Positions 36,577-48,890 of a DNA stretch of 64,000 bases are shown piece after piece (the stretch's first letter is position 1; the number at the start of each line of letters is the position of its first letter). The notes beneath the pieces were generated by a model. That model saw only the letters and a program-made list of their open reading frames with translations. It ran no database searches and was not told the DNA's origin. The DNA is from Carallia brachiata (taxonomy: Eukaryota; Streptophyta; Magnoliopsida; Malpighiales; Rhizophoraceae). Location of the stretch: positions 13,803,351 through 13,867,350 of the forward strand of contig JADCRB010000068.1 of the NCBI GenBank assembly GCA_021464245.1. The letters run 5' to 3'. Position numbers and translations under genes: made by a program.

Positions 36577-38250
36577 TGGTATCATAGCTTAAAACCTAGT
36601 ATTTAAAAAAAAATGGCCTTCTCTTCAACGTCCTTCTCTTCCTTTTCTTCTTCTTCATTCTCTTCCAATATCTCCACAAACTCTTTTCCTGGTTCAACAA
36701 TCTTCTCATCAAATTCTATAACCACAAACCAGTCATTCTCCATCAAACTCAACTCTCATAATTATTTAGCTTGGAAAACTCAGTTCATTTCCTTACTCAA
36801 TTATCAAAATTTGATGGGCTTTATTGATGGGTCTATGGTCACTCCTCCAAAAACTATTCCCTTTTCAACTACTTCCACCACAATGATACTGAATCCTGAA
36901 TTTTATTCCTAGTTTTGAAAGGACCAGCTTTTTTTATCCTGGATTTTTTCCTCATTATCAGAGCAACTTTTTCCCTATGTTATTGGTTTGCAATCATCAT
37001 ATCAAGCTTGGAATGCATTAGCAAATGCCTTTGGTTCCGTATCTCAAAATCGCCAACGTCAACTCAATATTGAGTTGCAAGAATTGAAGAAAAATGATAT
37101 GACTGTATCTCAGTATTTACAGAAGGTAAAAGCATTGGCCGATGAACTCACCGCTGCGGGATGTACCCTATCTGAAGCTGAGTTTAATGCGATTATATAT
37201 TGCAATATTATGAGTGAATATCACTCTATCATCATTGCCCTCAATTTAAGAGGCCAACCTGTATCTTTTCATGAGCTATATGATCAACTCCTAACTCATA
37301 AAATTTTACTCAAAAGCTCCCAATAAGGTCCTTTGGCTAACCTCGCCTTCAGGCAATAGGGGTCATCGTTGTTTTCAAGTAACTGGCTTGTCCATCCTAC
37401 CAATAATCAAAACCCTCCCGTGACTTGCAACAATCCAAGACGCAACAATAAAGACCCCTGTCAAATCTGTGGCTACAAAAATCACACAGCTGATAAGTGT
37501 CACCAGTGTTATGCTCCTCATCAATTATCTAATGCTCAAGCTAACATTGCTTCGGCTGGCAGTTCCCTACTACAACCGTGGTTACCATCTCCCTCACCCA
37601 TGCTACCCCAGCCGCCATATCAATCAGGTAGTCAATTTTTTCTAGGTATCCAAACACAGGAGCAACACATCACATGACTCCTGATATTTTAAATTTGAGC
37701 ATTGCAAGTGACTACACTGGAGGAGACCAAATTCGAGTTGGTAATGACCAAGGTTTGCAAATTTCTCAGTTTGGCAGTACTGTTTATTCTACACCAACAA
37801 ATAATTTTCTTTTAAAAGATGTTTTGCTGGTTCCTAAACTTACCAAATCCTTACTTTTTGTGTAAAAATTTGCTACTGATAATTCTTGTTTCTTTGAATT
37901 TTGGTCATCTCATTTTTTGGTTAAGGATCAGGTGAGCAAGGCAATCCTATTACGCGGTCCCAGTGAGAATGATCTGTATGTTTTTCCTCCGTTACTGAAG
38001 CAAGCATTATTGGGTGAGAAGACTTCCTTTGATGAATGGCATGCTCACCTAGGCCACCCACACCATCGTGTTCTCTCTCATGTTCTGTGGAAGCATGATT
38101 TGTCATCATCTTCACATTCTTCATCTAGTATTTGTCCATCGTGTCCTTTAAGCAAATTGTCCAAATTTCCTTTACCTTCAATTGATCATAATATTTCAGT
38201 TCCATTTGCATTAACACATTCTGACGTTTGGGGTCTTGCACCCTAGCAAT
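36577..38250 (+). pseudogene. Broken Ty1/Copia element: gag to start of integrase
   Basis: The primer site TGGTATCATAGC (36577-36588) is one base off the usual initiator-Met sequence. Frames at 36613-36912 and 36988-37326 are the gag (LNSHNYLAWKTQF and the UBN2-type stretch QLNIELQELKKNDMTVSQYL). 37369-37677 has a zinc knuckle with CQICGYKNHTADKC. 37674-37865 resembles the protease end (LLKDVLLVPKLTKSLL). 37917-38246 has the pre-integrase motif WHAHLGHPHHRVL, the CPSCPLSK zinc-binding pair and the start of the integrase core (THSDVWG). Stops and frameshifts separate these parts. Similarity ends at about 38250, so integrase core, reverse transcriptase, RNase H and the 3' LTR are missing. Confidence 0.88.
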
Positions 38251-38524
38251 CTCCTCTCGGTCAACAAATGGCTACGGTATCTATTTGGGAAAGTCATTGA
38301 AATTTATTATTTTAAGTAAAGTTGGTGATATTTTTCTATGTTAACCCTTTTTTTTTTTTAAGAAACTAGCCACATTTTGCAGAACACAAGAGAGCATAAG
38401 ATCAATTAGCGAAATGAGCAAATCAAAGAACTCATGCTCTTAGAGGCAACGAAGATCCAATTTTCGCATATAAATATATATTTCCGCTAATCATTGAAAT
38501 GCAAAAACAAATGTTTGTTTATGA

Positions 38525-39263
38525 GGGGGTGTTTGGGTAAGTTTTTGAAGGGTGTATTTGCATTTCATTTTCAAAAAGTAGGAAGATAGGTGTTTAATAA
38601 ACTTTTTGATACTGCTGTTTGATTCTGCTTATTTTTTTATTTGACTTTCTAACAGCAGCTGATTGAAAAGCAGCTCCGAGCTATTTTTTTGCTGCTTTTT
38701 GGATTACTTTTTATCATAAATTATTGATAATAATTTATATGGGCTAAATTATCTTTAAAAAATATTTATATAATTTCACTATTATTTTTTATACTTGCCA
38801 CATGAATTAGATATGTTAATTTATTTTATTACTATTTATATAACTTCAATGATTTCTTTTTTCAATTATTCTTAAATAATATTTTTTTTACTTCAATTTT
38901 CTTTAATACTGACACCTATAAAAAAATCTCAAACATAATGATTTTTATTGTTTAGTAAAAATTAATTTTTTTTAAAAAAATAAAAATTAAGTAAAATAAT
39001 TCTCAATATTAAAACTATTCTCAATATTATTTATAAAATATTATTATAAAAATATAAAATATAAAAATAAATTTTCAATATAATATATTTACATAAATTA
39101 GATGTCTAAATTAGATATTTCATTATTAAATAGTAACAGTAAGTATAAAATTAATCAAACATTTCATTAGTTTTATCAGCAATCAGTAACAGTAAATAAG
39201 AATCAACAATCAACAACAGTAATCAGTAACAGTAATATTCAACAGGTAATCCAAACAGACCCT
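38525..39263. mobile_element. hAT-like non-autonomous element, copy 1
   Basis: GGGGGTGTTTGGGTAA at the left mirrors AATCCAAACAGACCCT at the right. Subterminal repeats of CAGTAACAGTAA and CAACAATCAACAACAG fill the right end. 46689-47403 is a second copy in opposite orientation that shares both ends and the AT-rich middle. Confidence 0.65.
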
Positions 39264-40449
39264 AAATGCAAAAACTAAAAAGAAGATGAAGAGAGAGCAT
39301 TTAAGGAAATTAATTAGGGTAATTATGTTTCCGTTTCAAGAAATCGAAGAGTTGAAAAAATCGTTCAAAATAATAGAGGAAAATTCGTTCAAAGAGAATT
39401 GAAACAAAAGGCAAAACAAAATTACCAATAAATTGCACATAAATAATGCATTTATTGTTAGAGTGTATATCTTAAATCTATTCTAGAAACTACTCAAAAA
39501 CACCAATATTGTTTGCTTAAGCTAAGCTGATTACGAAGACAGGAAATCAATTATAAAAATTAGGAAAATCAATAAATCTCCGTAGGGATTTTACAATGGC
39601 TTTAAGAATATTAATTATGCTATTCTGATTTCCTTATATGACTAATAGATAATGAAAATAATTGTTTGTATTCCCACCTAACATATTTAACTGACAATCA
39701 TAATTAACAATTTTGAAATTACTTAAAATGAAAGTTGACTTATCATGGGAAGTGCTCAAAAACACCCAAAATGTAAGAAGAGACATGCCACGCGCTATCT
39801 ATTAAATGACATCTAACGATTTTTTTTTTTTTTCGAATTCGATACTTTCACAATCCAAAGGCTAAAATTGTGTCTTTCATTAATTCATGTTAGTACACTG
39901 AAAGATTAAGGAAAGAATAAAGCCCAATATGGGAATATTGGCATATAAAGAAAGAAAGTCCGGTAGTATTCCAATTCCATGCTGGCCAGCCAAATCCAAT
40001 GGGGAAAAAAAAAAGTTGAAGGTATTTTATTTTATTTTATTTTTTTTACATATTTTACATCTACACCAACTTATTTGTAGGAGGGAGATAGCTTTTTTTT
40101 TTTTTTTGAAATCCTTACCCTCTCTTTTACTAATATACTGTTAATATTATTTTAATTACCAGTGCATAACAAGGTATTTTAATTTGATTTGTGCACGATC
40201 ATATGATAACGTTATTCAGTGGATCCTCTTGGTTTATGGCCGGTCCACTTCAGCCTCTCTCTAGTTACACATTAAAAATATATAAAGCCTTCATTTGCAA
40301 AGGACTAGCAGATGCACATCATCGTCACCTTTTTAATTTTCTGCGCAGAAGTAGATCGTCCTCACATCACTTGCGTACAAGTCTCATCTCTAGGCTTGTT
40401 TTTTTTAATAAAAAAAAATCTATCGCTAGTATAATAATTATTGAATTTG
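39264..40449. other. Intergenic
   Basis: No supported gene or repeat in this AT-rich stretch. Confidence 0.5.
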
Positions 40450-40715
40450 TAGATTAATATTAAAGTAACTTTCATTTGTTTGAATATCGTTCAATTACTC
40501 TTAAGAGTTAGACCTATCACTCTAATATTATTGGTCTTAATTGATCTTTCCTACGTCTGATTACAGTATTAACGAATTTTGATCTGATAAATGTATTCTT
40601 ATATAATTCCAAGTAATTGGGATAGACGAAATTCAACGCTGAAACTCGAACCTGAGTTATAGCGAAAGAAGATATACTGAATAATCACTAAATTGTCACT
40701 TCAAATAATATCTCC
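40450..40715 (-). mobile_element. SINE-like element, minus strand
   Basis: The reverse complement contains CAGGTTCGAGTTTCAG (box B-like) and GTTAATACTGTAATCAGACGTAGG, which align with the 29786-30060 copy. Confidence 0.5.
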
Positions 40716-41159
40716 AGACTGTGACTCTTTATAGCGGAATAATTTTTGGGTTCTGGGAACTTAGTTTTAATAATATATGCAGCACCGCCCTGCTCTTTTG
40801 CAAATTTTGCAAGTTGGATTGGGTGGTCTGGTCTTTGTCAACCACTCTGCCTGCCATCTTGCGTAGAGCTGGGAGCACAAGGGCCAAGGCCATTGAAAAC
40901 CTAATGAGAGCCTTTGTTTTGCTGTTTGCTGTGCACGCAGATCCTGCTTGCTTAGAATTGATCTCCAATGACCCTTTCTCTGCTATGTGCGATCAAATAC
41001 AAAGAAATCACTTCCATTGACACATAAACGGAAAAGTCAATTGTTAATTACTTTTAGAATCACATTGTTCTTTTTATTATTGTTTTTTTTTCCAAAAAAA
41101 AAGATAATAATTAAGATTTTTTCTATTCATAGATTTGTGTCAAATAAAAAACACTACCC
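40716..41159. other. Unrecognised moderately GC-rich block
   Basis: 40721-41020 (+) and 40968-40729 (-) are both open, and composition is less AT-rich than the surroundings, which suggests decayed coding sequence. I recognise no domain in either frame. Confidence 0.3.
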
Positions 41160-41420
41160 AAGGTAGTAATTTGGTTATAAGTTAGTGAGTCTACCCTCAC
41201 TTTAGTCCAAATTCAGGCTTCATTGTAATTGTTTTTCTCACAAAGTAAATTGATTTGTATAGTGCGTTATTTGATTTAAAATTCATTAATATCAAAACTG
41301 TACATGGAAGAAGTTCATTTGAATTCAACAATACTTGAGTTGCAAGTTCTCCTTATAAAGAGATTAAATGAGAATGTAATGAGTGACTCTCAACCTCAAC
41401 TCACAGATGTAATAATCTAC
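41160..41420 (+). mobile_element. SINE-like element
   Basis: AAGGTAGTAATTTGGTTATAAG (box A-like) through AAAATTCATTAATATC and GTGACTCTCAACCTCA aligns with the 29786-30060 copy at low identity. Confidence 0.45.
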
Positions 41421-42004
41421 ATACAAACAATACATATTTTTTTTTTATTAAAAAAAATAAAAATAAAAATCACTCTCACATCATGCTCATTAGAGGAATT
41501 CCGTACTTTGTGTTCTCGTATCATTCTTATGATGTAGAAAACTATCATAATGATGAATGTGTTGGCCCGAATATATACGGGCTAAGTAATTTCTAGTGGA
41601 TAGGAACTAGAATAAATAATAACACAATAGACTTGGTTACGAGTCATTGAGCCATATTCATATCTTGGTTATTGTGAGTTGCCTTATTTTCCTGGAATGC
41701 ATTAATAACTAATACATTTCGCCTCTTCGCCGCCTTGCTATTTAGCCACTTAGAAAGTCACCTCACCTTTAAGTTGTGTAATCTTTGTTCGTTTTCACAG
41801 TAATTGGACTCTTCTTGTTGGGTTTCTTTTTGAGCTTTCAATTGGGATTCCATGCTTCAATTTTGGGCTTTCTTCTTTAGCCTTCTTTGAAAGTGTAACT
41901 TCTTTCATCATACTTATGACGCGGGTTCATTTGTAATCTAATCACTTGTTGAAAATTGACCTATGCAAACACATACGGGAACCTAATAATAGAGAGCAAT
42001 GTGT

Positions 42005-42160
42005 GGATTGGGTATAACTCAAGTGATTAAGAGCAGTGGCTATCAATTGTAAGGTTTAAAGTTTGAATTCTAAATCTTATTTACACAATATCTCCTCCTT
42101 TACCATTGCTCTAACTGCTCTAAAAAGACAAAAATAATACAGTGCAATCTAAAAAAATTT
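42005..42160 (+). mobile_element. Second-type tRNA-like SINE fragment
   Basis: GGGTATAACTCAAGTGATTAAGAG resembles a box A region, and AAAGTTTGAATTCTAAAT, about 40 bp later, a worn box B. This layout is typical of plant tRNA-derived SINEs. Confidence 0.4.
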
Positions 42161-43136
42161 TTACTAAGTATTCTAATTAGTTGTGCTAGAAACATAATAT
42201 TTGTATATGTGTAATTAAGTCCATAACTTATTAGGCATATTATATATAGCTATCCCTACTAAATTAATTCGGGACAGAACTTCAACAATAAACATATAAT
42301 GTGTCAGTCTATTCGTTATATTCTATTACCATTAACCCTTCCCCAAAGTCTAAGAGAATTCAACTTCTTTTTCCTCTATTGATTGACACTCTGTTTGATT
42401 AGGGATTGAATTTGAAGGTGAGAACATTTTTTTTGTTTTTTCTTAATCTACAAATCGTGGTAAACAACGTCCCAATCCATACCCCAAAGGAGAAGTTTCA
42501 AGCCCACTCTCGACTCCTCTACATGTACATGCGGGTGCTTGCTAATTACTATGTCTACTCTTTTTTTTAAATGTAGCAGACACTTGGTATTGCATTCACT
42601 TGACTCCCATTTTAGGAGACTCAAATAGAAATATCCCATCCCAATGGTTTCTCCAATTCTAAACCCTTTTCTGAAAATTCACAATCAGTCAGCAAACCTG
42701 CCGGTCTGTCTAGTATTCTGAAAATAGGAAAAAACATGGAGAAGACGAAGGTGGAAAACCAAAGGACTGGAAAAGCTAGCTACTGCAAGAATAGGAGAAA
42801 GGCTGGAGGGAAAAGCCTTGGACCTGTCAATGGCAAGGTCGACACATGGCCCAAAGAATTTCGCATGGTTGATGATCTTCTCGTCAGATACACATATCTA
42901 AAGTTCTGCGTCAGATGTGGGAACTGGCTGCAACTTTTGATTCAGACAACCAAACTTATTAAAACAGATGGTAGGCCGACCAATTCCAAGATGAAACATG
43001 TTATAATCAAGTCCATGAACAAGAGGAACTTGCCACGAAAAATTCACCTGCAAGCTTCAACTTGATTTGTTTGTGAATTACAACGCCTTTTCTTATTATG
43101 ATCGATATAGAAACACTGCTAAGAAAAGTGAGGGAA
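42161..43136. other. Intergenic, with an unrecognised 109-aa frame
   Basis: The frame 42736-43065 (+) encodes a basic protein with no recognisable domain. It ends about 70 bp past the IBR1 3' coding end, so part of it may overlap the IBR1 3' UTR on the other strand. Confidence 0.3.
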
Positions 43137-45055
43137 TTACAGTCTAGACGGCATCCCGCCAGCCACTACTAAAGTTTCTCCTGTTATATAACGAGCATCA
43201 TCAGATGCCAAAAAGGCGACTGCAGAGGCCATGTCTTCCGTGGAGCCTAGCCTGTTCAGTAAGGTATTTCCCTCGAGGGACTTTCTCTACAATGATTACC
43301 ATTTCAAAATCAGTCACCCAGTGGTTAGTGTATGTTCAATTCTTTCAAGAGAGTAAGATAGCAGGCTCAAATTATCCACTTACCATATCTTCGTTATTAG
43401 TAATGTATGCGGCAAAATGTGTCGGTACAAACCCAGGAGCCAAACAGTTCACACGAGTATTGGGTGCCATCTCAGCTGCAAGGGCCTATACAAGTCAAGA
43501 AAAAATAAGCACATGGATAAAGGAATAAACATAGTCTTCCATCCATTTCATAAGGAAACCAAGAAGATTAAATAATCATATGAACGATGAAAGAGGTACA
43601 TTCAAGTATGCCTAACAAACTACTTTATTCATATGTAAATCTCTGTTTTTTTTTTTCTCCCTTCAATTTTCTATGATTGAGAAGTCTTCAGCCCCGAGGA
43701 TTAAAACTCAACTTTCTATGTCAACAAAAATCAACAGCTTCACACAAGAGGGACAAAAGTTTGTCCAAAAAGGAGCAGATAGCAACCTGTCAATTTTTTT
43801 TTTTCAGTTCATAAGCAAACAAAAAAATGAAATGAAACCATTGGACCCAGGTGTCTACCTTTGTAAGCCCAAGAAGTGCAGTTTTAGTGACCCCATACAT
43901 AGCCAGGGCAGCTTGTGGATGATACCCAGCAATAGAAGAAATTAGAACAACTGAAGAACCCTTTTCCATGTGAGGAGCTGCATCCTGCAAAATAAAGCAG
44001 TAACAAGAAACACATTTTCACCACAATAGTTTAAATGCTTGAAGACTATAATATAGAGAACTGATATGTGCTCAATTCCCAGGGAAATTCTTGAAAGGGA
44101 TTTTTTTCCTTGATGACAAGGGACCCTAAGCCACTAGAGTGACCCAGTAAACATCAGGCCCATGAGCCCCAACGTTTTGCCCGTGAACAAAGTCAATAAC
44201 CGGTGGCCTTGTGGAGGCATCATCATTATACGGAGGTTTCACACTTGAGGCCTCTCAACTCATTACCACTTACCTTTTTAAATTCCAAAACAAATATCTT
44301 AAAGGAAAGGAAGCTAGATATCTTGATGGTTACAATGTTAGTATGAGTTCAGCAAAGCATGCCTTAAGCATAGCCTAGAAAACAAATTTACCTTTAGAAG
44401 AAGAATGGAGGCTTTGACATTAATTTCCCACAGCTTGTCTAGGACAGACTCTGCGGTGCCCAAGATGGGTTCAGCAGTTGGATTGGTAGCAGCATTGGAT
44501 ACAACCACATCTATCTTCCCATATTTCTGATGCCAAAAGCCAGTAAACTCCCATTAGTTAAGACTGAATTTGTTTTTTTTTTTAATTCAAAACCATCAAC
44601 AAAGACGCTTTGCTTAGGTTTTGCATGATAATGTTCTTCAGAGAAAAAAAAAAAAAAAGGAAAAGAAAAGAAAAGAACACAGATAAATGAGGACAAAGAA
44701 TAAAAGCAAAGCCATGGAAACAAAAGTGATGCATCAGAAGAGGTAGCAAACTATTGACATGGATGCAAAATCATCCTCTCCTCTCAAAATATGTGCTCTT
44801 CCATTAAGTGAAATCATACAATACATTCTGTCTTCAAACAGATGCTCACTGAATGAGATCATATAGGGGGATCAAGAAGATTAGAGAAAGCATTCTGTCA
44901 GAGTAGAGTAACATCTAAAACGTGGAACAATATTCAATAATATTACACCATATCCATATTGAAGGGGGAGGTAGCACAAATTCATCATCTTCCCAACCCT
45001 GCTGGCTGCTGGTTTAGTCCAATGAGATGGAAACATAAACAAAAAGAGAGCCTTA

Positions 45056-45093
<38 letters not shown>

Positions 45094-45848
45094 TCACCTT
45101 AACGGTATTATCTATGAGAAGTTTCCTTTGCTCAGCATTTGACACGTGACAAACAACACCCAGCACCTCTATACCCAGAGCTTTGAGATTCTTAACAGCC
45201 TCATCCACATTTTTCTGAGATCAAATCAATTTAGCAAGGCATAAAAGAAACGACTTAGAACTAAGTAAAAAAAAAAAAAAATACAGAAAAAAAAACAAAA
45301 GAAGATGTTCTTCTCGTCAACTATTGTCTCACATCAAAAACAGCATCGAAATGACGATAAAATAAAAAATTCTTGGGAAAGAACAAAGCTTGAAGTGATG
45401 GATTGGCCCCAAAAATAATTCTCTATCATTCCAATTTCATCGGATGTATCCCAACGGACCCCAAAAATAATCCTGAAGGGATGCAAATGGGAATCAAAAG
45501 TCCATTGACTAATCGAATTGTGAGAACAAGTTTCCAAGCAATTATCAGACAAACAGACAGTGGGGTTTAAGCAAATAATCGGATTTGAGCACAAGACGAA
45601 AAACCCAAAACCAAAAAAGAAAACCCCCAAAGTATTTAGCCATGTAGGCTGTAGGTAAAAGGAGAAAAATTAAGAACACCAACAAAAAAAAAAAAAAGAG
45701 GAAGGAATTCCTGATTACAGACCTGCTTGCGGGAAGAGACGACGACAGAGGCGCCTTCCAAGCCAAGGCGCTGAGCAATGGCGAAGCCGATCCCTTGAGT
45801 GGAAGCTGTCACTATCGCCACCTTTCCTTCATATCGCCTCCCCACCAT
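43137..45848 (-). CDS. IBR1: IBR1-type peroxisomal short-chain dehydrogenase/reductase
   Basis: Six minus-strand exons (45848-45723, 45214-45098, 44526-44392, 43984-43859, 43485-43384 and 43286-43137), all phase 0, give 251 aa. Rossmann motif: [13 protein letters not shown] (residues 13-25). SNAA (91-94) takes the place of NNAG. Catalytic Ser143 lies in ISSIAGY and Tyr156/Lys160 in YGVTK. The C-terminus is GGMPSRL: SRL is a type 1 peroxisomal signal, and the same ending occurs in Arabidopsis IBR1 (about 254 aa). IBR1 acts in peroxisomal beta-oxidation of indole-3-butyric acid to the auxin IAA. Every intron is GT-AG and no frame break is present, so this is the working copy; a decayed duplicate lies upstream at 48891-52166. 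Animal relatives are DHRS4-like enzymes, a less specific possible name. Confidence 0.95.
45059..45091. repeat. (TA)n microsatellite in IBR1 intron 2
   Basis: About 16 TA units end next to the exon 2 donor on the minus strand. Confidence 0.95.
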
Positions 45849-46004
45849 TTTCTTCTTCTTATTGCTTCCCCAGACAGAGGGTTACTTATATAGTACTTGT
45901 AGTTGTCCGGTAGCAATTGCTCTTGAAATTTACAAGTCTTCGGCAAAAAGTTCCAAACTTGCTGCTTGATTTGCCTTAACTTCGTAAATTCTTAATATAT
46001 AAAA
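45849..46004. promoter_or_regulatory. IBR1: IBR1 promoter region
   Basis: Only about 150 bp separate the start codon from the MITE-like repeat upstream. A possible TATA on the minus strand lies in ACTATATAAGTAAC (about 45885-45898), some 40-50 bp upstream of the ATG, which would leave a very short leader. Confidence 0.35.
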
Positions 46005-46300
46005 ATATTATTAAGTTTATTTAAAATAATAAATTTAATAATAATTTTATTAAATAAATTTTAAATTTAGTATGTAATAATTTCATATAAAAAATTATTA
46101 ATTTTAATAATAATTTATAAGAATATGTCTAATACGTTAGTGTCTGATAACATTTATAATTGTCATATTATTAAAATATATAAATTTATTTAAAAATTTT
46201 ATCTCGCCTTAGATTTGTTAAAAAAATTAAAAAAAAATAAATTATTACTTTTTAAAATTAGTATTAAATTTATTACTTTAAATAAAATTAATAATATTTT
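46005..46300. mobile_element. MITE-like inverted repeat near IBR1
   Basis: TTTATTTAAAATAATAAATTTAATA at the left is mirrored by AAATTTATTACTTTAAATAAAATTA at the right. It is related to 36085-36375. Confidence 0.5.
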
Positions 46301-46688
46301 ATATATTAACCTTAAAAATTATGATATTTGTTAATACTTCACTACTTGAGATTTACAAAATCATTTTATAATAATTTTTATATAAATTAAAAAAATTAAA
46401 GTAAAATTTGTGGGTAAAAACTAAAGAGAAATGACAAATTGATACTTAACCCCATTGTTAAGAGGAAAAAAAAAAAGCGAGAGAGGAAAATAAGAGGAAG
46501 GTGAGTGGGGCGCTTAACGTTGAAAGTGAAATTTTTTTTTTTTTTTGTATTTAGGGGAGTATAATGTGAAGAAGAAAAATTAAAAATATTTTATTTGATA
46601 ATGAATAATAATATGTTATATAATATTAATTTTATCTCTAAAAATAAAATACAAAATAAAAGTAAGATTGTAAAAATAATTTTAACTT
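46301..46688. other. Intergenic
   Basis: AT-rich, with a T run at 46532-46546. Nothing else is supported. Confidence 0.5.
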
Positions 46689-47403
46689 GGGGCCTGTTTA
46701 GTTATTTGTTCGATATTGTTATTACTAATTATATTATTGATAGTTGTTACTGATTGTTGATTATTATTTTCTATTGCTGATAGTTGAAAAAATTAATAAA
46801 ATGTTTGATTAATTTTGTCTTTACTATTATTATTGAATAATTAAATGACTGATTTAACTATTTAATTTATACAATTATCATATTGACAAAATTATTTTTA
46901 TATCTTATAATTTTTTTTTACAATAAATATTCTATAAATAATATTGAGAATTTTCTCACATAAATTTTTAACTTTTTCAAAAAAATTATTAATGTTTACT
47001 AGATAATAAAAAATATAATATTTGAGATATTTTCTTAAGTGTCAACACTATGAAAATTTAGAGTAAAAAAATTATTGAAAATTTTGAAAAAAAAATTATA
47101 TTTATATAAATATTCATAAAATAAAGTAATAAATAAAAAATCTAATTTTTATACAAGTAAAAAAAGTTAAAATTGTATAAATGATCTTTGAGAGCAATTT
47201 AGTTTATATAAATTATTATTAACATTAAAAAGTAAAAAATAGCTCAAAAAAACAGCAAAAAGTTTCTTGAGTTATTTTTCAATCAGCTGTTTTAAGAAAT
47301 TGTACGAGAAAATAAGTAAAATCAAAATTAATCAAATATTTTATCTCCCTAATTTTGTAAAAATTAAATGTAAATGCATCATCCTAAAATCAAACCAAAC
47401 ACC
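46689..47403. mobile_element. hAT-like non-autonomous element, copy 2
   Basis: GGGCCTGTTTAGTTATT at the left mirrors AAATCAAACCAAACACC at the right. In reverse complement it aligns with the 38525-39263 element, including TAATAAAATGTTTGATTAAT and CAGCTGATTGAAAA. Confidence 0.65.
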
Positions 47404-48890
47404 ACTAAAGAAAATTGCTCTTGAGCCCCACTCCACCCCTCTTATGATTCCTCATCCCAAACACCTTCATTTCTAATTTTCCACTCAAGGTCCTCCTGCT
47501 TTTCATTTTTCACCCTCTCAAATAGACCATAAAAGTCCATGTAGTTTGGGTTGCACTGGAATGGGTTTCGTGTCCTATTTGTGGATGGTCGTTTCGACCA
47601 TATAAATTGTAAGCCTTTTGAGTCATATTATTCTCCTACTTTACACAGGTATCTCCGATAGTTTTGCGTTGATCCTGTGTACGTGTTCGATGATTACCAT
47701 GGAACGATTTCTTTGTGGTCAAAAAAAAAAAAAAAAGAATATGACCACCTCCCACATCAGAATTAAAGGTAAGGGAGGGAAGATAGTTTATAAGTAAGTA
47801 TTGAGATAGACAAAATATTAATTAGATCCATTTTGTGCCATAGTGACTCAAGTTGGTGTGGAAGCCCCTTCTCCATTTGATTACTTGGAAATGGAGAAAA
47901 TATCTGATTTATCAACGAGAGGTAATATTTATCTTAGACGAGAAGAGAGAATTATTACAATTCTCCTTGCCTATCTCTCTCTCTCTCTTTATATATATAT
48001 ATATATAATATATATAATATAATATAAAGAAGAAGCTGAGAGAAAGCTTCCTTGGCAACTAATACTTTTCTTTTTGTTTTCAGTTTATTCTATTTTTATA
48101 AATTATCTTTCTATATAACAATTAAAAGGTCATTTGATTTCTCATTATGAAACTATTTCTTTATTTGCAACTCCTCTTTAATTACATATTATGAAATAAA
48201 TTATTAGCCATCAATATTAATTTTATGGTTAAGGAAAAAAATGATAATGTTTAACGATAGCATTGCCCATAGGATGTCTCAATACTGCATTGTGGTTTTT
48301 CAATAGTTATTGACTTGCCTTAAAAAACGTTTGGGGTAATGAATTTTATGAGAATAAATTTTGTAATTTATGACAATGAATTTTGGATGTTTCTATTCTC
48401 CACACACTTCTTCAATTGCCTTTTCAAATCATTATCATAAGTTCTATAAGAATTCTTATTATCATCATCATAATAGTCATCTTCTTCTTCATCGTCGGAT
48501 GGCCGCATCTTCCAAGTTTCATAGGTTTTTCCTTTTTTTTTTTTTTTTTTTTTCCAGTTGGGACTTGAAAACCACATAAAAAGCATGTGTGTCTATTATT
48601 CATGAGTTACCTCTTTTAACATTAGTTAATTGCTATTTATTATAAAATCTTTCGGTCCAATCATACAATTAAAATTTTGATAATCAAAATCAATATTACT
48701 TTGAATTTTACAGTTGGAGTATTTTTCTAGTATTTAATAAATATCTCACCTTTCACTTAGAAATTTGGATTGAAATGGACACATTTTTTTATTAGGGTAA
48801 CTTCCACACAAGAGAGAGGGAGAGGAGGGAGAGGAAGAAGAATTGTAAGAAATCCGGCCAGGGGAGGGGGTGAAGTACTCGGGAGTCTAG
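47404..48890. other. Intergenic downstream of the IBR1 pseudogene
   Basis: Hairpin repeat ATGGTCGTTTCGACCAT lies at 47585-47601. A TA/CT microsatellite lies near 47979-48025 and a T-run at 48532-48554. No gene is supported. Confidence 0.5.

Noticed and set aside
44100..44280. Possible retroelement tail in IBR1 intron 3 (CCCTAAGCCACTAGAGTGACC)
   Set aside because: A faint likeness to the LINE tail at 17700 was seen, but it is too short and lacks boundaries.
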